Positions 1 through 12,549 of a DNA stretch of 64,000 nucleotides are shown here, in pieces. Under the pieces are notes generated by a model that was given only the letters and a program-made list of their open reading frames with translations, did no database searches and was not told the origin of the DNA. Each line of letters starts with the position of its first letter. Positions within the stretch are counted from its first letter, which is position 1. The stretch is taken from contig CM065323.1 of the NCBI GenBank assembly GCA_033032175.1, positions 806,001-870,000 on the forward strand, in the 5' to 3' direction. A program made the translations under genes and the position numbers. The stretch comes from Saturnia japonica (Eukaryota; Arthropoda; Insecta; Lepidoptera; Saturniidae).

Positions 1-2240
1 TATCAATTGTATAGATTTCAACTATATGAATTGAATGAGTCTAAACTAATTTTATTTATTTCGTTAGTTACATTAAAAAATAATCTGCTTATTATTCTTA
101 TGATTTCGTATCACTGGCGACTGGTTGTATATCGGAGAAATCCAAGAATTTTAAATTTGTGCTGTTTAGATAGTCGTATGTCATGAAGATTCACGAAGAT
201 TCCCAAAAGTAATTAAATAGTGGTAGGTATAGGTTTTGGGGATATTAACCGTCGCTTGGAACTACTTTTCGTGTGGTATTCGGGTGTACAACCTATCCCT
301 ACAATTGATTACTCTACGAATACCTAAGATCGTATATTACAAGATACGGAAAGGTCAGTTTTGTATCCATTATGTTCAATACATAATATAATTTATAGAA
401 ATAAACAACCCGTGGGAATCGAGAGATCATGTACTCGATTACATTGTGTCGGTACTGATGTACCTACTGATGATGTAAAAAGGCGTTTGGATCTCGGGAT
501 TTGTACAGACTGTCAGACTACTCAACTCTTCGTATTGTTCTGGTCCAGTAAGTAGGAAAAGGAATAATCTACTGTGTCCTGTTATCCATTGAATGGTAAC
601 ACTACTATGTACACACACACACACACCTGAGAGAGTGTTCGATGCCATTCATGGACAAGAGTTTACGTTACTCTTGCAGAGTGGCATGACGGTGTCGACC
701 ACCAATGGATTGCTGATTTCTCGGTGGTAATGTGCTTACTGTCAGGCACAGTACAGCTACTATGTCGTGCTATTGTAAAAAAAAACACCATTAAGAAACT
801 AAGCATATTTTTAATTAGGCCAAGGGTGTTGTGCCAAGGAATTGACTATCCTCCGCAGTCACGCAAAGTTTCAGCTGTTTCTAAATGATACTTTCAGACG
901 CGGTGGGATTATTTACAAATCCATGAGTACTTCATGATAATTTACAAATCTTCTAGAAATAATATAATAGTTATTTTATATTACTTATTAATAAAATATG
1001 AAACTGTTTCTATAGGGACTGTGGAATATTATTTATATAATTCGGTTTAAGTAGGTAAAGCGTAGGACTCGACGACTTATAATGTTCAAACTTTGTTAAT
1101 CTTATTATAATAATAAATTTGTTTTCGTTTTCAATTATAATTTATAATCTCTGCCTCTGAAAACAAAATAAGCCTGGCCATATTTTGCATATTTTAGTAG
1201 AAGACTGCTGCCTCTGAATGAGTTCTAGTTGTAATAAAATTATATTGTTTATTTGATTTTATTCTTGTTTATCTAAGATAAATATTGTATATATCGCGGC
1301 TTTTTTTAACGTCTTAATAAATTATATACGCCAAGTACTTCACGTTGCCAAGTCTCGTATAGCACATTTCTGACACCTAACACAATCAAATTAACTTTAT
1401 AATCCAACTAGCAAACTCGGACACGCGTTGCCGTGCCGTTTTGCAGTCCATAGAAACCATGGATCCGATTTCTACCAAACTTTACAGGATTATCCGCTGG
1501 GCTAATATGAGTGTTATTTGGAAATTTCATCAAAATCGCTCCATATACAAACATCGATTTTTATATTATATAAAACTTAGGCTATAATTTTAGAAGAGAT
1601 AAAATAGTGTTTTATTGGTAACCTGGAATAGTGTCCGGTTTACCTAACTACGCAAATAGTTTTTACGTTTCGTTCGCACAAATGTCAGTCAATCGATCAT
1701 ATTCGGTAACAGCGTACGCGGTCAGTTCATCCATTCTCGTTTATTCAATAGTGTGGACTTTGATTAGGTACATGTCTAGTTTAAATAAAATATTAAATAT
1801 AAATATGAAATAAAATAGATTAAACAAAATAAATAATTCGCTCAAAACCGCTGTCAAGTACACTTAGCGCACCATAGAGTATAGACGTATTTTTGTTCTC
1901 GCAATTATAATTAAAAATGACGTTATGTGCCATTAAACTTTGCAAAAACTACTTCCTAAAAAAGACAATAATTAGAAGGTTAAATTCCATAAGTAAGTAT
2001 TGTGATTCCATACAATTCAGTCACTTAAATATAATATAATTATTTCATAACATCGAAGACGTAATTTCTTGTCAGTGTTGCTTTTATAAATACATTGAAA
2101 TTTCCTCTGACGGTTATTAAAATTATAACAATATATTATAATAATTATTATTAGCAATATTAATACTATTCAACTATTATGTACTGTATGGGTTGAAATT
2201 AAGTGGATAAATATATGCTTTTTGAACAGTTGGCTATATT
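1..2240. other. AT-rich DNA without a recognisable gene
   Basis: No open frame here looks protein-like; the longest ones are under 70 codons and overlap on both strands. A short (AC)n run lies at 611-627. Around 1410-1560 the text resembles the degenerate start and body of lepidopteran LINE-tail repeats (an aactagcaaactcgg-like start followed by a 'catcaaaatcgctcc' segment), but it is too diverged to classify. Confidence 0.6.
611..627. repeat. (AC)n microsatellite
   Basis: Eight uninterrupted AC units are visible. This is an ordinary simple repeat. Confidence 0.9.
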
Positions 2241-2406
2241 GGAAGGTGGTGGTACGAGTGGTTATGTGAGACTCCTACTCACTAAAACTCCACGGTGTAC
2301 CATCCGCCGCCACAATGTGGCGACGCGGGACCTGTGGTGACATACAACCGCGTCGCCCCGGCGGCCGGCCCGGCTAGACCGGGCCCCGGCCTAAGTACGA
2401 AACAGC

Positions 2407-2760
2407 TCAGTACACCCTAGCTGTCTCCTCCGTCCGCCGAACCTGTGCAGTGGAGAGACGGGCCCCCCGACCCGTCTCTCCTGATTCGGCTAGGGTGGCG
2501 GGAGTTGGCGTATAAAACGTTCCCCGTTCCGTTCGTCTTTGGCGAAGAGGGCTGTTCCGAGGATCCCCCTCGCGAACCCTCTCCGCGGCCTCCTTCTGCG
2601 AGATGACGTCCTCGCAGAAGGAGGCCATTGCCGTCCATGCTCTCTCGCTGCCGAGCATGACTCTTACCATACTCGGCAGCGAGAGGTCCCCTCCAACAAC
2701 TACATCCAGAGTGCGGCGCTGCTACCCCCACACAGCACACTCAGCAAGAGTATGCTGCGC
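2407..2760 (-). pseudogene. R1-type ORF2 C-terminal tail
   Basis: The frame ending at 2407 reads SERAWTAMASFCEDVISQKEAAERVRE, the conserved end of R1-clade ORF2 downstream of the RT and zinc-knuckle region; the text above it (GGDLSLPSMVRVMLG) continues the same homology. The knuckle itself is not readable because of frameshifts between 2760 and 3150. Past the stop the sequence stays GC-rich and represents the 3' UTR. Confidence 0.8.
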
Positions 2761-3149
2761 CGTATCCTCTGCAGCCCCGTACTCATGGTACGCAGTAGTG
2801 GGCTCTCTCCTGGCAATCTTGTGCAGGAACCATCCGAAGCAACCGTGTCCGGATAGCACCTGCACAAGCCTGAACGTCAGAGAGCTCTGCTCCCTGTTGC
2901 ATCACTCCCGGAGGACCGGGCGGACGGCATCTATGGTATAACGTCCATAGCGCGCGTCCGCCAGGTCCTCCTCCCACCTCCTAAAAACGCATTCGCGGAC
3001 TTCCCGCCTAACTTGGTCTACTTCTGTGGGAACTGGAAGCTCCCCTAACTCTCTCTTCGCCGCCGTGAATCTGTACACGGTGGGGAGCCGGCGAGCACAA
3101 AGGCCGCCCCCGCGGACACCAAGCGGTATCCGCGAATGACTGAGGGCAG

Positions 3150-4349
3150 CTGCGCAGCACGCGTCGATTCCTGGCGCTTAGAGCATCCATCCAGATCGGT
3201 GCCACGTAGACGGCCATGCTCCGCACAACCCCCGCAAACAAACGGCGACAGCTCGCGCCCGGCCCCTCGTGTTCGGGAGAAGCCGACCGTGAGCCGCCGC
3301 CGCTCCCACTATCCGCGGTTCGAGCCCCTTAAAGTGTGACTCGAACCGCCAACGCCCGTCCAGGATGAGGCCCAGATATTTCATATATATTGGATATATG
3401 GATAACACCCTCTACATATATATGGGCCCAGGAGGCGGCCCATATCGAGGCCCATGAAAAAATAGGGCCTCGGTCTTCTCGGCCGCCACCCTGAGGCCCA
3501 ACGACTGTATGCGCCCGACCACAAGGGCTGAGCGGTCCCAACACTGACCCCTGTGGAACACCACACCCAACGTGGCGCTGGGCCACAACTCCCTGGCCGT
3601 CCGCGAAGACAACCTTTCTGTCTTGGAGGTAGTCCTACAACTGTCGCCGCAGGTATGATGGCACCCCGAAAAACCGGAATGCCTCTCGGATGACACCATG
3701 CGCCAGACGGTTGAACGCGTTGGCAATGTCAATCGACACCATCAACAGCTTACCTCCCTCCTGGGTTGCCTCCGCAGACCACGCCTTTAGGGTAAAGAGG
3801 GCGTCCACAGTGGAACGCCCTCTCCGGAAGCTGAACTGCCAATCCGAAAGTACCGGCCCCCACCTCCTTTATGTGCCGGATGACGCGAGAGGCAATTATC
3901 CGTTCCAACATTTTTCCCGTGTCATTCAACAACACCAGGGGCCGGTATGAGGACGGGCAGTTCGAAGGGTGACTTTCCTTTGCCAGAAGGCAGAGTCGCC
4001 CCACCTTCAAGAGCTTCGGGAACTGTCCGGCCAGCAAACAGCGGTCGAACAGTTCCCGGAGCTCTCCAGTCATGTGGCCCGACGCTACTCTTAACAATTG
4101 GCCCGGAACTCCGTCCGGACCAGGTGCCCTCCGCTTGTTGCGGAGACACTGCACCACCCGCCCCATCTCATCATCAGTGGTTACATGGGGCGGCATCAGC
4201 TCCTCTGCAACAGAGCTCCAATCAAACATGGGAGGTGAGAGGAGCACCGAAGGGTCGGGCGGAAATGTGGCTACGACCCTCGCCAGGACCTCTGGGTTTA
4301 GGGACTCCGTTAACGGGGGCGCCTGCCCCCGGAGTTTTTTCCGGGCCAC
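3150..4349 (-). pseudogene. R1-type reverse transcriptase, multiply broken
   Basis: Would copy element RNA into DNA at the target nick. In order on the minus strand: RRAPGPDGVPGQLL (RT block 1), SYRPLVLLNDTGKMLERI (block 2), MVSIDIANAFNRL (block with the first catalytic Asp, near 3735-3700), GCGVPQGSVLGP (block 4) and KYLGLILDGRWRFESHF (thumb region, near 3390-3340). The frame changes several times and there is an in-frame stop after SYLRRQL. The text passes from GSVLGP almost directly to a SLGLRVAAEKTEALFF segment, so the YADD catalytic box between them has been deleted. The copy cannot be active. Confidence 0.88.
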
Positions 4350-4429
4350 CCGGTAATGGCGCCCCCACTGATCCCGATCCAGGGTCCTAAAGAGCTCTTC
4401 CCAACTTTCGTCCTTTTCCCGGCCGATGG

Positions 4430-5213
4430 CTACCTGAAGGTACTTTCTGCATTCCCTGTAGGCACCATGCAGCCGGGCCTCCTCCCAATCCTGCTGCGTT
4501 TGCCGTCGGCGGCAGCGCTGAAGCTGCCGCCTTGCCGCGGTTCAGGCCACCCGGAGATCAGCAATCTCCGAGGACCACCAGTACACCGCCCGCTTGCTCT
4601 GGGGACGGTTCTAGCCCCGCGGCATCGACGAGTCAAAGACCGCTGTAAGGGCCCTACGGAAACGGTCCGCGATCGTGTCGATATTCTCCTCCGCCGGAGC
4701 TGGCGCTCGCCAGCTCTGAACGGTGGCCGCCTCTTCCTCCAGCTCCCGGTCGAGGCGGCCAAGAAAACATTGTGGGAACGCCGTCCCCCGATGGGGATGG
4801 TGCGCCAGCTCCCCTGGGGAGGTGAATACCTCAAACCGAAAATAACGGTGATCAGAAAAGGTATCCACCTCCTCCAGAACCCTCCAATCCCGCACATGAC
4901 ATGCGACAGAAGGCGTGGCAAAAGAGACATCCACCACGGACCCTCCGTTATGTCGCACGCACGTGTGCACCGACCCTCTGTTGAGGAGGGACAGTCCAAC
5001 CTGGACTGCCCACTCCTCCAATTCCCCCGGGGGTCCGTGGCCACCGCTCCCCATGCCCGCGACTTGGCGTTAATGTCGCCAAGCAGGACGATCGGGAGCG
5101 GCGACAAGCGCCTAACCGCCGGTCCCAGGGAGTCAAGAAATACCTCGAACTCCCTCAGAGGCCGGTTTGGGGAGAAATACACTCCCACAACACCGTATCC
5201 TCCCCAGGGTGGT
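4430..5213 (-). pseudogene. R1-type APE endonuclease domain, frameshifted
   Basis: The endonuclease that nicks target DNA to prime reverse transcription. Visible motifs are GVVGVYFSPNRPLREFEVFL at the truncated start, LLGDINAKSRAWG (the metal-binding GDxNA block) near 5080, and SDHRY of the catalytic C-terminal block near 4850. The first two lie in one frame and SDHRY in another, so at least one frameshift separates them. The first part of the domain, including the usual N-terminal catalytic Asn and Glu, is missing through 5' truncation. It joins directly to the reverse transcriptase remnant below 4350. Confidence 0.85.
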
Positions 5214-7025
5214 AGAAACTGCCTTTACGTAAAACCATTGAGTTTGTGCACGTTAGGTTCGTTTCGATGAGTATTTTGTTGGCGGCACCTGATCAGGGTC
5301 TCGAGATGAAGTAAAGAACTGGTCACAGGAACTCTTCAATGCCGTTTCAAAAGAAAATCACTGTGACGGGTTTAATTAAATCCATGTGTAGGGTAGTCTC
5401 GATCCCTACCATTCCAACTAATTACTAGATATACCTACATCAGCTGATGCCGAAACGTGACATACAAGATTTATATCCACTATGCCACTACGGCCGATGT
5501 GTGGTAGTCGCGATCCAGTGAAACACAATCCTATTACTCGGCACATTTTTCTTTCATATATTTTTTTACAAATTAATGTTCATTTGTTAATGTTTTTTTC
5601 TTCAAATCAATGTTCAGTCATTAGGAACTTGGTTCTGTTGAGTCACTAATTCGCCTCGATAATAAAAACCGCGAACAACAGAACTCAAAGTGAAAACTTT
5701 TTCGTTGCACGAAGCATACAAGTGTTTGAATAACGACAAAAATGCTACTAAGAAATATAGCTAATTTTCTGTCGTCTACAATGTACTAATGCATTAATAG
5801 TCTCAATAACTGTCCTTCTATAATTCTACTACTGACTGAAAGTTTCATGCTGCGGCTTGGGAGTTAGAGGCATTCACAGATTATGAGGGATAGGTGTGAG
5901 TAGCGCCAAATACATTCACAAAGCACGAGGCACGATTAATTCACCGGTATTAAATTTCAATACAACTAACTATCTGTGACTATTTTGATTACTGGTTTTC
6001 ATATACGAAATATCATGCTGACGGGGTCGCGGGCACAACTATTAGATAATATAAAACCGTTTTACTTCCATGCACAATTTCCCCCACTTTTAAAGAAAAC
6101 GTTTTGACTTGGTATCCCCTATACAGTACACAAAAGCAGCCGACGCCAGTGTACAACAATGCTTTACGCACACTAGGTTAGCGAAGCCGTGCCACAAAAA
6201 TGTTATCGGCCTCAAGGCAACACGGTGTCTAGACGTTTGTATAATCAAAGAGTATGGAGTAGATAGAACGTTGCGCCATATCACCTCGTTAAGTGAACCT
6301 GCTGACGCGACCTTTGTTACTGTGTGAACAAAACTGCTTACAGATCTTGAACCTAGTTAGTATCTTTTCGGTTACAGAATATTTTAAAAAACAAATGTAG
6401 AGTGTATGTATACTTTGTATTGTGTAGGCGATCTGATTCAATTTTGTGTTATGTGAAATAGTTTATTATTAGTAACTCGAAACAGGTTTAACTTAAACTA
6501 CGACGCATTTAACAAACCAGTTACTATTTATTTAAATAGTAGACCTTTTAAGTTTTAAAACGTTATTTTTTTAATGAAATTAACACTTAGCGACATGGTA
6601 ATAGTAATTTCTTGCTAGATAACTTTTCATCTATTTATGCCCGATAAATTGGAAAACTATACGATACACAAATACATATGTCAAAAAAGTTTATTATATA
6701 TTGGGGTCGTTACGACATAAAGCAAAAACAATTTGTAACTTATAATATTATTTAGCTAGTTTTGTTATCTAGATTATATAATAAGGTCGCTTCTCATAGC
6801 TATTTGGAACTGAACTAAATTTAAACAAATATTAGCGAAACACTGCATAAATGCGATCGGAGCACAAATTAGCACAGTTTACAATTCACATGTTTGATGA
6901 CAGAAATGGTATAGCTATTGCATCAGAATAGCATAAATACAAACAACATGATGATCTCTCGCAGTTGATGCCGAATTGTTAGAGCTGTGCAAATTCTATA
7001 ATACCCAATATTGAACACGATATAT
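5214..7025. other. AT-rich DNA without a recognisable gene
   Basis: No supported gene. The block 5380-5530 has moderately higher GC and vaguely resembles the text at 230-360 (similar 'ccctac', 'gatatacc' and 'tccacta' words), which could mark two old copies of one repeat, but the match is too weak to call. Short open frames at 6090-6330 overlap on both strands and look random. Confidence 0.5.
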
Positions 7026-8311
7026 TAGGTCTTTACCTATGAAATTGCCGTTTTGTATGAAAAAATTTAAACGAATTTTTTTCATGTATTTTTTTATTTG
7101 TATTAATCGAAGTAATCACCCATGCAATCAATGCATCTTTGCCAGCGCAGTAGCAGTTTATTGATGCCCTTCTTTAAGAAATCAGCTGGACGGGAGGCAA
7201 CAAATTCTTCAAAGGCATTTTGTACTGCCTCTCGGGTATTGAATTTTTTTCCCGCCAAGGAGTTATCCAAATTCTGGAAAAAGTAGTAGTCTGTAGGCGC
7301 AAGGTCTGGTGAGTAGGCGGATGACGGAGAACTTCCAACCCCAGTTCTTGCAACTTGGAGACCGTCTGCTGTGCAGTATGAGGTCGCGCGTTGTCGTGCA
7401 GAAGCAGCGGAGACGAGCGATTGACCAATGCTGGTTGGAGATATGCCAGCTTCTCCATCATTGTGTTCTGTTCTTTACAGTACACATCTGCAGTAATGCT
7501 CACCCCGTTTGGTAAGAAGCTGTGATTAATCACACCGGCGCTAGACCACCAAACAGTGACCATCACTTTTCTAGGGGTAAGTTTTCGTTTAGGGCATTGT
7601 TTAGGTGATGAACCAGGATCCAACCAACATGCTGAGCGCTTGCGGTTATCAAACAGAATCCATTTTTCATCGCAGGTAACAATGCAGTTCAAAATTCCTT
7701 CATTTGTGTGTCTGTTGAGCAGTGCAAGGCACGTCTCGACGCGTACTTCGCGCTGGCGATCATTGAGTTCGTGGGACACCCATTTGTCAAGCTTTTTTAC
7801 CTTGCCAATTTGACGCAAATGGACCAATATTGTTTTGACGCTAACGTCGAAAGCTGCTGTTAATTCAGTCGTAGATTGTGTATCATCGGCTTCCACAATC
7901 GCCTTTAATTCGTCATTGTCGACCAAAGTTTTCGGACGACCGCGAGGTTCATTTTTCAGGTTGAAATTCCCAGAACGGAAGCGAGCAAACCAATAATAAC
8001 AGGTGGTGCGTTGGTTTGTAGTGTTAGCTCCGTAAACGTCGTTGATGTTGCGTGCCGCTTGTGCCGCGTTGCTGCCACGACGGTACTCATATTCCATAAT
8101 TACTCGAATTTTTAACGTATCCATAATGACAAAAAAGATTGAAATGCGATGAAAATGTAACACTAATCAATAAACAAATGACTACTTTTGGAAAAAGAAT
8201 TCCATGTTTTTAAAATAAAATTAATTTGAAATTAGAATTCTTAGCCAAACAAAAATTATTTTGATTTGAAATGGCCAGTACTGCAGAACGGCAATTTCAT
8301 AGCGCCTATTA
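7026..8311 (-). mobile_element. mariner (Tc1/mariner superfamily) element
   Basis: A nearly complete mariner about 1.28 kb long. Its ends are inverted repeats: the left end runs from about 7028 and contains ATGAAATTGCCGTTTTG, and the right end, read in reverse from about 8309, contains ATGAAATTGCCGTTCTG. Both sit next to TA dinucleotides (7026-7027 and 8310-8311), matching the TA target duplication of this superfamily. The two end repeats have diverged in their outermost bases. One transposase gene fills the interior on the minus strand. Confidence 0.88.
7103..8124 (-). pseudogene. mariner transposase, one single-base frameshift
   Basis: DD34D transposase that cuts and pastes the element. 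I take the start at 8124 (MDTLKIRVIMEYEYRRG); an upstream extension to 8163 is open but unlike the family. The N-terminal paired helix-turn-helix region is followed by WVSHELNDRQ, TCDEKW (first catalytic Asp) and LLHDNARPH (second Asp). At about 7318, in the segment that should read HPPYSPDLAP, one base is missing, so the frame shifts and the natural C-terminus, including the third Asp in PTDYYFF and the end GDYFD, is read in another frame down to the stop at 7103. That downstream part has no other stop. With one base restored the length would be about 340 residues, the usual mariner size. Confidence 0.92.
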
Positions 8312-8529
8312 TTAGCGCTATCAGTCTATTACACTAGTGTTCGTACCGTTCCTTAGAAATTAGTTTGTATGGACTTTGAATTTGAATTTAATTTTCTTTT
8401 TACATTATTTTTTCTTCATATTCTAATTAAACAAGTAAATTGATAAACAAAAATTAAATTGTGTTTACATTATTCATTAACATCTATCTAATTTCACATC
8501 TTATTGCTGTGAAGTTCAAGAATTCGTGT

Positions 8530-8730
8530 AACGTCGTAGCCTCGTGGCTGGAAGGGTAGCATAAATCAATTTTGGTAGCTAGGGGGACCTAAATTCGATT
8601 CTCGTTTGCAGGCGACAGATCCGCCCTTTCGGAAACCTCCGTTATACGCCTATCCGACACTGGGACAAATTCAATAAAGCTTTTTGCTCAAATCCTGCAA
8701 GAGTACAGTTTGGACGCCGCCCGTAATGAT
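8530..8730 (+). repeat. tRNA-derived SINE-like repeat
   Basis: The head has an A-box-like segment (gtggctggaagggtagc) and, about 45 bases on, a B-box-like segment (aaattcgattctc), the spacing of an internal Pol III promoter from a tRNA ancestor. The rest is non-tRNA body. It is a different family from the SINEs at 18862 and 43138. It is not a tRNA gene: no cloverleaf or acceptor stem can be drawn. Confidence 0.6.
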
Positions 8731-8850
8731 TGATTTTACACCTTAAATTAAATACGTATTACTTATGTTTTTGTTCTTTGAGTAAAATATTTTTATAAGC
8801 TCCGATTAGTTATGTAATAACTTATTATGTGTAATGTAAATCTATATCTT

Positions 8851-9326
8851 CTATACAATTAATATAATTGAAGTGTCTGTTTGTAATGTCAAAATAACAG
8901 ATTTTTACTAAATGCATATGAAAGTATATACGATACATATAACAAATCACCCATTTTTAAAATTTTGTCTATCTGTCTCTCTGTTTGTTCCGGGTAATCT
9001 CCGAAACGGTTGGACCGATCGTGACGGGACTTTCACTGATAGATAGCTGATGATATAGGGAGTAACTTACGCTACGTTTATTTTATAAAAAGAATTAGGG
9101 TTCTGCACAAATAAAAAAAACTGGTTATGGTGATTCAATTCGGGCGCTTAAATGGCTTTTACCAAGTAAACCATAAGAGATATAGCAAATTAATGTATAA
9201 CATAATTATAGGCATTAAAAAGACCTAAAATAAGCATTTTTGTCTTTAAAATAGCCGGGAGCGGGGAGCAAGATTCGCGCGGGCATTCTGTAGTACACGT
9301 GAGCTAAGCCAAGAGCACAGCTAGTT
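8851..9326 (-). repeat. RTE-type tail repeat 'family A', copy 1
   Basis: One of four copies in the window (others 31630, 48436, 54076). Read on the minus strand it begins with an AACTAGCTGTGCTC-like head, passes a 'cgggcgcttaaatggc' region and a 'ccgttacgatcggtcc' region, and ends in a long AT-rich tail that closes with 'aattgtatag'. Such sequences are abundant in lepidopteran genomes and behave as truncated RTE LINE or RTE-mobilised SINE copies. No reading frame is present. Confidence 0.75.
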
Positions 9327-10782
9327 ACAAATATAATTCAAGGTAAAACATTTAGTACTAAGCTAGCGGTCACTTGAAATAATTTAACAAAGGGCAAGCA
9401 GTCAGAGTAAAGTCATGAACCATACAAAAGACTTAAATCCATGAATGGTATAGTGAAGACGTGCGTATTGTTGTTACAGGTTCTGTTACTTAAACACAAA
9501 GGTAAATATACATTACCCATACTCTAATTAGTCCATAGGTAGTGTTAAAGCGAGAAACGATGACGGATATTTACTATATAATATAATGTAGTGATTCAAT
9601 CGGATCTTTACGTATTTTTATCGGCTATTTCTCATTTGTGGTTGGCTGAGGTGCTTAAGATTGTATTTCTCACCGCTCACACCCAGCATAATATTATGTG
9701 CCTCACAACGCAAACCCCCTAAGTTTTTCGAAAACCTAAGCAACATCGGAAATGTTCCACCGAAACGGGTACGAAATACGGAACGAATCAAGAAGGTTGT
9801 ATAAGTGTAGAATTTTCTAGAAATAAATATCAATATCAACATACTTCGAAAATAGACTCAATGATGTTTCTAGAAAGTAATTGAATATTCCAAACCTAAA
9901 ATTGGCGTCAACGATTGGTAAAGAAATAGATTGCTATGTTCTTAAAATGTCAAAAAAAAAATGGTTATAATTTATTAATACTTGTCTTGTATCGTTCTTA
10001 TTCGTGTGGTACTCATGTACCCATCGGGAATCAGCGACTCGTGGCTAATATGCAAACGGTGGTGCCGCGGGAGGGACGTGGGAGAGGGTCGATGCTTTCA
10101 ACACCTGACTTGATACGTGACAGGTGCTTTTATGCGCTGAGACGTCTCTCTCACGTGTGATATGTACATTTGCAACGCTACACGTGCCTCGAGCCTCGAG
10201 CCTCGACACCGCTCTATACTCGTAAAGAGTCTAATGCATCTATTTATCACAACTTAACGCATAATCTCGTTTCTTATTCATCAAATGTTAATGTTATGAG
10301 AATTTCACAGCGAAAATAAAATCAAAATTTATGCATGTTTAAATGAAGTGCCAAAAAGAATGATCTATTGTGTGTAATTTACGAATAAACCATTTGAAAT
10401 AGTATTATGTATCAGTATGGAATTGACAAAATTTCTGTTTAAAATCTAACAATACAAAGAGTTACAAACTTGAGAAAGAAGACGATATTATGGAATTGCA
10501 TAAATATTATGTCAGTTCATATTTCCTTGTTGAATATTGGTTGTGATTCAAAACGTTCGTATTTTCCAAGTTACATTCAAAAAACTTATTTAACTAGGAG
10601 CGCTGGCGTCGCGTCGGCAAGAATAACTTTTGAAACAACACGTATTTATTCGTCGCAAGGCGAGGCTGGTGACTCGAAGCTGGTGTATCTCTGTAGAGGA
10701 CTCAGGGTTTTCGCTCGCTTTTCATCACTAGAACTGTAACATTTGTAGTTAGGAAAATTATATATTTAAAGTCACTTAATAG
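9327..10782. other. AT-rich DNA, no recognised gene
   Basis: Nothing supported apart from a short triple of 'ctcgagc' words at 10188-10206. The open frame at 9936-10160 contains a locally GC-rich stretch (10020-10160) but no recognisable motif, and I do not call it a gene. Confidence 0.5.
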
Positions 10783-11088
10783 TACAAACGATGTAAATAC
10801 ATATATACAGTTGTTGCACAAATTATTTTAATTTTAACTTTATTCCTACGAATGGACACCTGTGCTGGGATAATATCATTTTTTTTTTATAGACCGTGTT
10901 TAAAAATCAGACGTCACATTCCATATTTCTTTTCAGGAAAAAAACCCTCCTAGTTTAGCTATTCGAAAACCCTAGTAAAATTAATATTGTAGGTGTCAAG
11001 CGATCAAAGCTATAAATGTACAAAGGAAATACTTGACTTATTGCATAAAATCATAGAAATTCAGTGCAAGTAACTTCATAATTATATA

Positions 11089-11300
11089 CAGGGTGGCAAA
11101 AACGAACGGGACAAGGAAGGAATGTATATTAAATATATTAAATTTTACTCAAAGGAAACATTCTTTCATTTTTTGATATAATAATAACTGTAATCACAGA
11201 TTTTCTGAAAAAGCTTATCTGTACCACGAATCGAACCAATTTGTAATCTTTAATATTTAATAAACTTTTCCTTCATGTCCCGTTCGTTTTCTCCAGCCTG
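11089..11300. mobile_element. 212-bp MITE with TA target duplication (copy in unit 1)
   Basis: The terminal inverted repeats start CAGGGTGGCAAAAACGAAC on the left and CAGGCTGGAGAAAACGAAC on the right (reverse strand), followed by a shared CGGGACA. TA flanks both ends (11087-11088, 11301-11302), as in Tc1/mariner-type elements. There is no coding capacity, and the AT-rich interior can also partly fold back. Confidence 0.8.
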
Positions 11301-12477
11301 TATTAGAGTAGAGAACCTATGCAACGATAAAATTGAGTCGTTATGTTATTACTGAATTGTAAAATTAGTACATCACGACTACTGCTCAGTAGCTAAAATA
11401 AATAAAAACGTGTGCGTCTCGGGACGCTCGACAGGAGTGATATTTATAATAATATTAAATTGTTTAACTTGAGAAAAGCTTAGGTTTTTACTTAAACTTT
11501 ATGTATATTAATACGATAATGCGAGGAAAGGTTCTTTATTAATAAAATCTTTTATTGATTATAAAATGTATTTTATCCTTAATTGCAATTCTTGAATATG
11601 TACATTAGAACACTGAGTAGAGAATGGAAGCCAGACAGAGTGGCGCCGTAACGCGTTACGTTACGAAGCGGTTTACCTTCCCATAAGAAGTTATCACTTC
11701 AATAAGAAAAATATACATACAGTATAGAATTTTTTAAAATTGCAAACATGACTTACTTAACCTATGTCATTGTTTTATTGAATATTAAATTGATTGTATC
11801 TAAAGTAATATTTAATTTAATCAAAGGACTATTCGTTTTAGCGTTAAATCATCTAAATGCTGTGCCATTCCATGTTAAAGGTATTTGCAGTATACTAACA
11901 TTATTGGAGTGGTTAATCTCAGGGTCCCATCTGAAACGACCGACCATTCGTCTTTAACTTTGTCAGTTGTACGAAATCAGCTCACTGTCAAACGCTTAGT
12001 CAGCGTAAAACCTTTCTTATATATAACTAACCCTCAAACTTTATATCCTCCTAATACATATATCAACTAAAATTTACATTTTCCAATGTCTACAATAAAA
12101 TACCGAGGCTTAGGGAAGGGTTCTTTTTCTCGACTTGATTACGAACACGAAATAAACATGGTGAACCCATTTACTGGAATGTGGTAATGTTTTAGTGTGA
12201 CAAAGATACTTAATTACAGCTACTAGAAATACCGATTTAGGTTTGATGATAGATTTTCAACTTGAGGGCTAGTTAACTAGTCTGTCTACTATTACGTATA
12301 AACTGTGGTACAAGTACTGTTATTGTGAACTTTTTGGTGATGTCTATCGATTTCTTGAAATACATGTATAATAGGCATGGTTAATAATAATAATAATTTG
12401 ACACTTCATTATTACCTTAAAAGACTGTTCCACTGTCATATCAAATCTTTTAAACTGCGTCTGCAAATCGACAATAT

Positions 12478-12549
12478 TTCCCGATATATGTTGCAAAACA
12501 ATTAAAAGCATCTTTCCCGATAGATGTCGCAAAACAATTAAAAGCATCT
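12478..12549. repeat. 36-bp direct repeat, two tandem copies
   Basis: Units 12478-12513 and 12514-12549 differ at a couple of bases and begin ttcccgata. On the minus strand they fall in a 93-codon open frame (12344-12625) and repeat 12 residues (KMLLIVLRHLSG). That open frame has no homology I recognise. The same pair recurs at 17689-17760. Confidence 0.85.

Larger units (their letters stand above)
2245..5213 (-). mobile_element. R1-clade non-LTR retrotransposon, 5'-truncated and dead
   Basis: This GC-rich block stands out from the AT-rich flanks. On the minus strand it reads, in order, an APE endonuclease, a reverse transcriptase and the C-terminal tail typical of R1-clade ORF2. The 5' end is lost: the endonuclease frame meets a stop at about 5213, just upstream of the GYGVVGVYFSPNRP segment, and no ORF1 is present. 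The 3' UTR ends at roughly 2245-2262 after a CACCGTGGAGTTTTAGTG segment of the kind seen near R1-type 3' ends. Many frameshifts and an internal deletion make it non-functional. Exact boundaries are uncertain by about 20 bases. The flanks are not 28S rDNA, so this is not a canonical rDNA-resident R1 copy. Confidence 0.9.

Noticed and set aside
4356..5270. Long plus-strand open frame of about 300 codons
   Set aside because: It is antisense to the R1-clade endonuclease; the GC-rich opposite strand simply lacks stops.
11748..12070. Open frames of 60-70 codons present identically at 11748-12070 and 16959-17281
   Set aside because: Their repetition reflects the 2-kb duplication, not selection on a protein; no motifs are present.
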